DNA of 10,737 nucleotides from RECG01 sp964444805 (GTDB taxonomy: Bacteria > Bacillota_I > Bacilli_A > Acholeplasmatales > Acholeplasmataceae). The notes beneath the pieces are model-generated. The model did not search any database, was not told the DNA's origin, and saw only the letters and a program-made list of their open reading frames with translations. Made by a program: the position numbers and the translations under genes. The stretch is from the NCBI GenBank assembly GCA_964444805.1, contig CAYUIK010000081.1, positions 1 through 10,737 on the forward strand, in the 5' to 3' direction. Of the stretch, positions 6,238 to 10,737 are shown piece after piece (position 1 is the first letter of the stretch; each line of letters begins with the position of its first letter).

Positions 6238-7338
6238 ATGAAAAATCTCGTCGATCAAAACCATTCGATCGTTAACGTATCAAAGTCCATTTTGAAACAC
6301 TACGGCTGTTATGATCAAGAGGATACGATCAAGGCACTCGATCGTTATTTAGATGACCGAAGCGAACATGTCATCTACATGTTGCTCGATGGTCTTGGCG
6401 TGAACGTACTTCGGCTTCATCTCGAGGAAACGTCGTTTTTGCGTCGTCATCTTCTAAGAACCGTTACGTCCGTTTTTCCGCCAACGACTGTCGCGGCAAC
6501 CCATGCGGTCCTGGCGGCGAAGTCACCGATTGAAACCGGTTATCTCGGATGGATTCAGTATGATCCGCAGGAGGACCTCGACCTGCAAGTTTTCTTGAAT
6601 ACCGATTTCTATACGGGCAAAAAAGCTCTCAGAAACTATCGCGAGGAGATGCTGCCCTACACGAATGTGCTCGATCGGGTGAAAGCCAAGAATCCAGAGG
6701 TCGACACGTTCGAACTCTTTCCCGACTTCATGCCAGGCGGTTCAAAGACGTTTGGCGAACACTTGGACCGACTCGATCACAACATGCGAACCTACCAGAA
6801 AACGCTTCATTACGTGTATTGGACCGAACCGGATTTATCGCAACATGAAAAAGGCATCGGACATCCAAATGTCGGTAAAATCATTTGTGACCTCGATCAT
6901 CAGCTCGAATTGTTCGCGGACGTCATGCCGGATCACGCAAGACTTATCGTCATTGCTGATCATGGTTTGATCGATGTCAAGCCCATCGCGCTCGATCAGG
7001 ATGACGTGTTACTTAAGTATTTGCGTCGAAAACCGTCCCTTGAACCGAGGGCTACGAACTTCTTCGTCAAACCCGATTTTCTTAATGAATTTGCCGAACA
7101 TTTCCTTCGGCAATATGGTACGTATTACGAGCTCTATTCTCGAGCAAGACTGCTCGACGAAAACATCTTTGGGTCCGGTAGACCGCATCAGACGATCCTC
7201 TCGACACTCGGCGACTTCGTTGCGATCGCGACGAAAGACCGCATGTTCACGCTTAAAGGTGGCACACCGTTTAAGGCACATCATGCCGGGATGACGTTGG
7301 ATGAAATACTCGTCCCCCTAATTCTATATCAGACATGA
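6238..7338 (+). CDS. Alkaline-phosphatase-superfamily phosphodiesterase/nucleotide pyrophosphatase
   Basis: Predicted cytoplasmic metal-dependent hydrolase of 366 residues with no signal peptide or membrane helix. The superfamily metal and nucleophile sites appear in order: Asp51 in LLDGLG, nucleophile Thr84 in SVFPPTTVAATHA, Asp199 and His203 in EPDLSQHEKGIGHP, Asp241-His242 in IADHGLID, and His349 in AHHAGMTLDEILVPLI. This order matches type I phosphodiesterase/nucleotide pyrophosphatases. The substrate is unknown; nucleotides, phospholipid headgroups or glycerophosphodiesters are possible. ATG 6238 is preferred over TTG 6232 because AAGGAG lies nine bases upstream of the ATG and only three from the TTG. 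It starts 39 bases after trpB with no terminator between, so it is probably on the T-box-controlled transcript. It ends at the shared terminator with nqrF. Confidence 0.85.
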   Translation: MKNLVDQNHSIVNVSKSILKHYGCYDQEDTIKALDRYLDDRSEHVIYMLLDGLGVNVLRLHLEETSFLRRHLLRTVTSVFPPTTVAATHAVLAAKSPIETGYLGWIQYDPQEDLDLQVFLNTDFYTGKKALRNYREEMLPYTNVLDRVKAKNPEVDTFELFPDFMPGGSKTFGEHLDRLDHNMRTYQKTLHYVYWTEPDLSQHEKGIGHPNVGKIICDLDHQLELFADVMPDHARLIVIADHGLIDVKPIALDQDDVLLKYLRRKPSLEPRATNFFVKPDFLNEFAEHFLRQYGTYYELYSRARLLDENIFGSGRPHQTILSTLGDFVAIATKDRMFTLKGGTPFKAHHAGMTLDEILVPLILYQT

Positions 7339-7372
7339 AAAAAGCGACCCTGAGGGGTCGCTCTCTTTTTTT
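7338..7372. terminator. Bidirectional intrinsic terminator
   Basis: AGCGACCC (7343-7350) pairs with GGGTCGCT (7355-7362) around the loop TGAG. A T-rich run (7364-7372) follows on the plus strand, and a six-A run (7338-7343) supplies the U-tract on the minus strand. It therefore serves both convergent units, the trpB-phosphodiesterase transcript and the nqr operon. The stop codons of both genes touch it. Confidence 0.9.
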
Positions 7373-8483
7373 AGGAAAACTTGTCGAAGAAGATATTTTC
7401 TTCTTTCATCTTGTTATTCTTAAGGACATGGATGCAGGCATTGATCATGCCAGGGGATCCGCATAGATAGGCTTCACTTTCGCTTAAATCGCCGCAATGG
7501 CGATCCACGACATCCGTAATCAGACCGACGTCGCCTTGCCAGTCATCTTCCGGAAGAGGTTCGGATAGCGCCGGGATATATTCGAAATTGGGGAATTCCT
7601 CTGCGAGTTCGACGAACTCTTCCGTGTAATATAAGTCGCGCTTGGAACGTGCACCAAAGAAATACTTGACTTTCCGCGGCATGCCGCGATCTTTCAAATA
7701 GTAAAGAATCGAGCGAATCGGGGCTTTCCCGGATCCACCGGCAATACAGATCATGTCTCTGTTGGAATCCTCTTTTAAATAGAAACTGCCATAGGGACCC
7801 GTGAGCTTGATCTTATCGCCGACTTCAAGAGCCTTATGAACGAAGGTCGTCGCCTGGCCTTTGGGAACCATGCGGATGATACACTCGACGAAATGGGCGT
7901 GCTTCGGGTTCGAGGCGATCGAGTAAGCCCGAATCACGTCGATGCCCGGTACGGTAATCTGTGCGTATTGCCCGGGCTTGAAGTGGATCTCATTGGGTTC
8001 GATCATTTCGAAGCGAACGAGTTTCGTATCGTAAGTGAGATCTTCGATCTGGATGACTTTCGTCACGTATTCCTGGGCATTGAGGAGTTCTTTCGGAACT
8101 TCGATTTTCAGGTTTTCTCGGACTTTGACTTGACACGATAGCCGAATACCGCGCGCCTTTTCCTCTTCACTTAAAAACGGTTCCTCGGTCGGCTTGATTT
8201 CGCCTCCGCCTTCGATCAGGCGGAACTTGCAAAAACCGCATGTCGCCTTCCCACCACAGGCAGAAGGAATGAAAATCTTGTTTTGCGAGAGGGTGTTAAG
8301 CACCGTGTCATCACCGGATACCAGCAGTTTCGTATCATCATTGATCGTAATCGTCTTATCACCGCCGCCACCGAGAAGCTTGTCAGCAAGAATCAAAAGG
8401 AACGTAATGGTTAACAAAACACCGATTAAGACGATCGGTACATAGATGTTGATCGTGGCGTAGACATTAAGAAATTGTTCCAT
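7371..8483 (-). CDS. nqrF: Na+-translocating NADH:quinone oxidoreductase subunit F
   Basis: NADH-oxidising entry subunit, about 370 residues. An N-terminal membrane anchor (about 10-34) is followed by a plant-type ferredoxin domain with Cys76, Cys82, Cys85 and Cys117; the C-x5-C-x2-C-x31-C spacing equals that of known NqrF. Next is an FAD domain with RAYS (185-188) and an NADH domain with GGSGKAPIRS (249-258) and LCGSPGMINA including Cys341. The end, ENIFFDKFS, is NqrF-typical. It is thus a true NqrF, not RnfB, which would carry multiple 4Fe-4S clusters. Start is ambiguous among GTG 8489, ATG 8486 and ATG 8483. GGGGG lies 7 bases from ATG 8483, so I chose that; GTG 8489 would overlap the nqrE stop by 4 bases. 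It is last in the operon. Confidence 0.95.
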   Translation of the reverse strand: MEQFLNVYATINIYVPIVLIGVLLTITFLLILADKLLGGGGDKTITINDDTKLLVSGDDTVLNTLSQNKIFIPSACGGKATCGFCKFRLIEGGGEIKPTEEPFLSEEEKARGIRLSCQVKVRENLKIEVPKELLNAQEYVTKVIQIEDLTYDTKLVRFEMIEPNEIHFKPGQYAQITVPGIDVIRAYSIASNPKHAHFVECIIRMVPKGQATTFVHKALEVGDKIKLTGPYGSFYLKEDSNRDMICIAGGSGKAPIRSILYYLKDRGMPRKVKYFFGARSKRDLYYTEEFVELAEEFPNFEYIPALSEPLPEDDWQGDVGLITDVVDRHCGDLSESEAYLCGSPGMINACIHVLKNNKMKEENIFFDKFS

Positions 8484-8485
8484 CA

Positions 8486-9073
8486 TCACACCCCCAGAAA
8501 GCTCAAACCGGTAAAACCGATAAAAGCGAGTGCGAGGATACCGAGAATGATAAAGGCGATGCCCTTACCCGCAAGACCTCGGGGAACATTGCTTTTTTGA
8601 TCCATCTTTTCCCGAATACCGGCCAAAAGGACGATCGCAAGCATCCAACCGACGGCAGAACCGAAGGAGAAGACAGCCGTTTCGGCGAACGTATAGTCAC
8701 GATTGACAAAGAACAGAGAAACGGCGAGCACGACGCAGTTAACCGTGATCAGGGGCAGAAAAATACCGAAGGCATTGTAGAGTTTCGGAATGAACTTTTC
8801 TAAAAACATTTCGAGAAACTGGACGGTTGCTGCGATGGTAATGATGAAGACGAGAAGGTTGAGATTTTCGGTTCCCGTGCGTTTTAGCAATTGATAGATG
8901 GGATAATTGATAATTGCCGTAATCGTTACGACAAAGACAACGGCGAGACCCATACCCCTCGCATTTTTGACATTGGTCGAGATCGCGATGAGTGGACACA
9001 TGCCGAGAATGAATGTCAAGGCGATATTGTTGCTCAGAATCGAGTTGATAAAGAGTTCGACAAGATTAGACAT
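8486..9073 (-). CDS. nqrE: Na+-NQR subunit E
   Basis: Integral membrane subunit of 195 residues with six predicted helices, homologous to RnfA. Cys26 in LGMC and Cys113 in ITVNC are the pair that, together with those of NqrD, hold the intramembrane 2Fe-2S centre that relays electrons from NqrF. Subtype evidence is strong: YNAFGIFLPLITVNC, RDYTFAE and VGWMLAIVLLAGIREKM are close to known NqrE rather than RnfA. The start ATG 9073 has a perfect AGGAGGT site five bases upstream. NqrD and NqrE are inverted-topology homologues that pair in the membrane. Confidence 0.95.
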   Translation of the reverse strand: MSNLVELFINSILSNNIALTFILGMCPLIAISTNVKNARGMGLAVVFVVTITAIINYPIYQLLKRTGTENLNLLVFIITIAATVQFLEMFLEKFIPKLYNAFGIFLPLITVNCVVLAVSLFFVNRDYTFAETAVFSFGSAVGWMLAIVLLAGIREKMDQKSNVPRGLAGKGIAFIILGILALAFIGFTGLSFLGV

Positions 9074-9100
9074 GGTTTACCTCCTTTTTGGTTAACGTAC

Positions 9101-9733
9101 TCATGTGGTTTGCTCCGTCTCATAGTAATGCGAGAGCTCGCGGAACAACCAGATGAACAGGCCTAAAACGAAGAAACCGCCGGGTGCCATGGCCATGACG
9201 ACCCAGTTCGTAAACGAATCGGGCATGATCCGTACGTCGAGGATCGTTCCAAAGGCGAGAAGTTCTCGGACGATAGCGACCGAGACGAGCACGTACATGT
9301 ACCCGAATCCACTAGCAAGCCCGTCGATCAAGGAGTAACGCACGGGATTCTTCACGGCAAACGCTTCGGCACGACCCATGACGATACAGTTCGTGATAAT
9401 CAGACCGACGTAAGCGCCGAGTGCTTTCGCAATCAGGGGAAAGTATGCCTGCAAGAACATCTGAACCATGATGACGAAACTCGAAATGACGACCATGTAG
9501 GTGACCATTCGGAGTTTGGAGGGGATGAAGTTTCGCATGAGCGAGATCGTCATTGAGCTCGCCATGATGACGAACGTGACACCCAAACCCATGGCGATCG
9601 CGTTGTCGACACGATTCGTTACGGCGAGGGCCGAACAGATTCCGAGAACGGCGATGACGATCGGGTTGTTCTTTTGGAGACCATCTTTCGATATATTGTA
9701 CCATTTGGTATATTTAAGTCTGATCAGTTTCAT
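9101..9733 (-). CDS. nqrD: Na+-NQR subunit D
   Basis: Integral membrane subunit of 210 residues with six helices, homologous to RnfE. Cys33 in LGICSALAVT and Cys116 in LIITNCIVMGRAEAFA are the iron-sulfur ligands of the membrane centre shared with NqrE. The strings VGLIITNCIVMGRAEAFA and SLIDGLASGFGY match NqrD; RnfE normally reads differently after GRAEAFA. ATG 9733 is preceded by GAGGGAGG, which lies in the 16-base gap after nqrC. A 27-base gap then leads to nqrE. Confidence 0.95.
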   Translation of the reverse strand: MKLIRLKYTKWYNISKDGLQKNNPIVIAVLGICSALAVTNRVDNAIAMGLGVTFVIMASSMTISLMRNFIPSKLRMVTYMVVISSFVIMVQMFLQAYFPLIAKALGAYVGLIITNCIVMGRAEAFAVKNPVRYSLIDGLASGFGYMYVLVSVAIVRELLAFGTILDVRIMPDSFTNWVVMAMAPGGFFVLGLFIWLFRELSHYYETEQTT

Positions 9734-9749
9734 CTTTCATCCTCCCTCT

Positions 9750-10328
9750 CTAGTCGATCCAGGCGTCGCGATGACGCCCGTAGTTTTGATTTAGTATCGT
9801 CTCAAACGCTTCCGACGTCCGTGTCGCTCCGGAAATGGTGTCAACTTCGTTGTCGTCGTTTTCCGCCGAATCCTTGCGGATGACGATCTCGGGATAGATC
9901 CGTTTGCCGCTAAAACTGTTCAAATAGGCTTCTTCCGTAATTCGTCCACCTAGACCGGGTGTTTCTTCCTGTTCGAAGATCGCGACGGACTGAATCGTCT
10001 CAAAGTCCGCCTCAAGTGTCAGCATACCGGTAATCGGTCCCCATACGCCACCACCTTCGAATTCGAAACTGATCGCGTCGGTTTCACGATCACGATAGAA
10101 GATGAGACCGTCTTTCTCAATGATTTCGACCGACTGGTCGAAAATGTCGTTGACCTCATTGAGCGTATAATCGATTCCATAGGCATCGAGTAGCGTAGAT
10201 TTGAGTTCGACTTCTTCATTTGCTTGGATGCGGTCGGCGGTCAAATAGTCCATGCCCACGAGTACTGCAGCGGTGAAAATGCCGAGAATGAGTATGAAGA
10301 CGACCATCTGGGTATATTTGTTGTTCAT
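9750..10328 (-). CDS. nqrC: Na+-NQR subunit C / RnfG-like FMN-binding protein
   Basis: Membrane-anchored flavoprotein of 192 residues: one N-terminal helix (about 7-26), then an extracytoplasmic FMN-binding domain. SGAT (166-169) is the flavinylation motif, with Thr169 the expected phosphoester link to FMN, added by ApbE (not in the window). EETPGLGG (121-128) is the other family hallmark, and GGGVWGPITGML resembles NqrC. At 192 residues it is the size of RnfG and clearly shorter than classical NqrC (about 250 or more), so naming between NqrC and RnfG is uncertain; neighbours favour NqrC. The ATG overlaps the nqrB stop by 4 bases with GAGGAGGT eight bases upstream inside nqrB. Confidence 0.88.
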   Translation of the reverse strand: MNNKYTQMVVFILILGIFTAAVLVGMDYLTADRIQANEEVELKSTLLDAYGIDYTLNEVNDIFDQSVEIIEKDGLIFYRDRETDAISFEFEGGGVWGPITGMLTLEADFETIQSVAIFEQEETPGLGGRITEEAYLNSFSGKRIYPEIVIRKDSAENDDNEVDTISGATRTSEAFETILNQNYGRHRDAWID

Positions 10329-10737
10329 GCGGTTACCTCCTCAATTTGAGGTGTCGGTTGTTCCCGGTAATCGATTAGCGGGACGAGTGCATTCATGATA
10401 ATGATGCTGAAGGTAATGCCTTCGGGAAACGCAGCGAAGTTACGGATTATGATCGTAAAGACGCCGAGTCCGATTCCATAGACTATTTTCCCTTTCGGAG
10501 TGACGGGCGCCGTTACCGGGTCGGTCGCAACAAAGAAAGCACCGAACATAAGACCACCGACGAACAAGGTTAGTATCGGGTCTTGAAACGAACTCGGGTC
10601 GATCAGGTTGCCAAAGAAACCGATGAAAAGGACACTGCCAAGATAGGAAAGCGGAATACGCCAATCCGCGATCTTAAGAAACACGAGGGCGAGACCCAAT
10701 ACGATGACACCGAGGCGGAATGTCTCACCGATCGTGC
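10325..10737 (-). CDS. nqrB: Na+-NQR subunit B / RnfD-like membrane subunit (3' part)
   Basis: The last 137 or so codons of a membrane subunit, with the 5' part beyond the right edge. Visible in order: TIGETFRLG (matching the conserved SIGET segment), WRIPLSYLGS, FGAFFVATDPVTAP, a helix over YGIGLGVFTIIIRNF, and FPEGITFSIIIMNALVPLIDYREQPTP at the C-terminus. ATDPV and the PEG segment are shared by NqrB and RnfD, but WRIP, EGITFSIIIMN and the short polar tail look more like RnfD. The Thr that would carry FMN (in an SGAT-type motif) lies upstream of what is visible. The frame continues open to the edge, so the TTG at 10699 is not a real start. NqrA or RnfC would be expected next upstream. Confidence 0.88.
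   Translation of the reverse strand, partial: TIGETFRLGVIVLGLALVFLKIADWRIPLSYLGSVLFIGFFGNLIDPSSFQDPILTLFVGGLMFGAFFVATDPVTAPVTPKGKIVYGIGLGVFTIIIRNFAAFPEGITFSIIIMNALVPLIDYREQPTPQIEEVTA

Noticed and set aside
7371..8489. RnfB as the last gene of the redox operon
   Set aside because: The protein has one plant-type 2Fe-2S domain plus FAD and NADH domains. RnfB would have a 4Fe-4S-rich ferredoxin region and no flavin reductase domain.
1..10737. Mycoplasma-type code (TGA read as Trp)
   Set aside because: Genes end at TGA exactly at family C-termini (MFS, ATPase, permease, B12 protein, nqrB, nqrD, nqrE) and Trp is encoded by TGG throughout.
1..10737. CRISPR arrays, tRNA/rRNA genes, insertion sequences, prophage or toxin-antitoxin genes
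   Set aside because: No regularly spaced repeats, tRNA-like cloverleaf, transposase motifs or target-site duplications were seen; nearly all sequence is accounted for by genes and the T-box region.

Overview
The window reads as a chromosomal segment of a Gram-positive-type (Bacillota/Mollicutes-like) bacterium that uses the standard genetic code. The evidence is a canonical tRNA-Trp T-box leader, sigma-A-type promoters, strong AGGAGG-like ribosome binding sites, tightly overlapping genes, and TGA serving as a real stop while Trp is TGG. I cannot name the genus.

Layout, left to right. (1) The 3' part of an MFS transporter (+), possibly frameshifted near base 91. (2) A three-gene minus-strand operon at 3089-585: a stand-alone cobalamin-binding protein, then an FtsX/LolC-type ABC permease, then a LolD/MacB-type ATPase, all with overlapping ends. 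A promoter with a palindrome over its -35 region precedes it. (3) A YfcC/DcuC-family membrane carrier (-). (4) A 418-base divergent intergenic region holding the carrier's promoter, a TTGCAC-N17-TATAAT promoter, and a complete Trp-specific T-box riboswitch with antiterminator and terminator. (5) trpB (+) with no other trp gene next to it, followed closely by an alkaline-phosphatase-superfamily phosphodiesterase, ending at a bidirectional terminator. (6) A minus-strand operon entering from the right edge: nqrB (partial), nqrC, nqrD, nqrE, nqrF, encoding most of a sodium-pumping NADH:quinone oxidoreductase-type complex.

How the parts work together. The nqr genes should oxidise NADH at NqrF (FAD and 2Fe-2S) and pass electrons through membrane 2Fe-2S centres (NqrD/E cysteines) and covalently bound FMN (NqrC, NqrB), driving cation export. 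Subunits D, E and F look like Nqr, whereas C and the visible end of B look like the shorter Rnf G and D subunits, so the complex resembles an Nqr/Rnf intermediate. The T-box should switch trpB on when uncharged tRNA-Trp accumulates, which suits indole-to-tryptophan salvage or a scattered trp pathway. The cobalamin-binding protein lies in an operon with an ABC exporter or lipoprotein/peptide-handling system, which suggests B12- or light-dependent sensing. That last link is inference.
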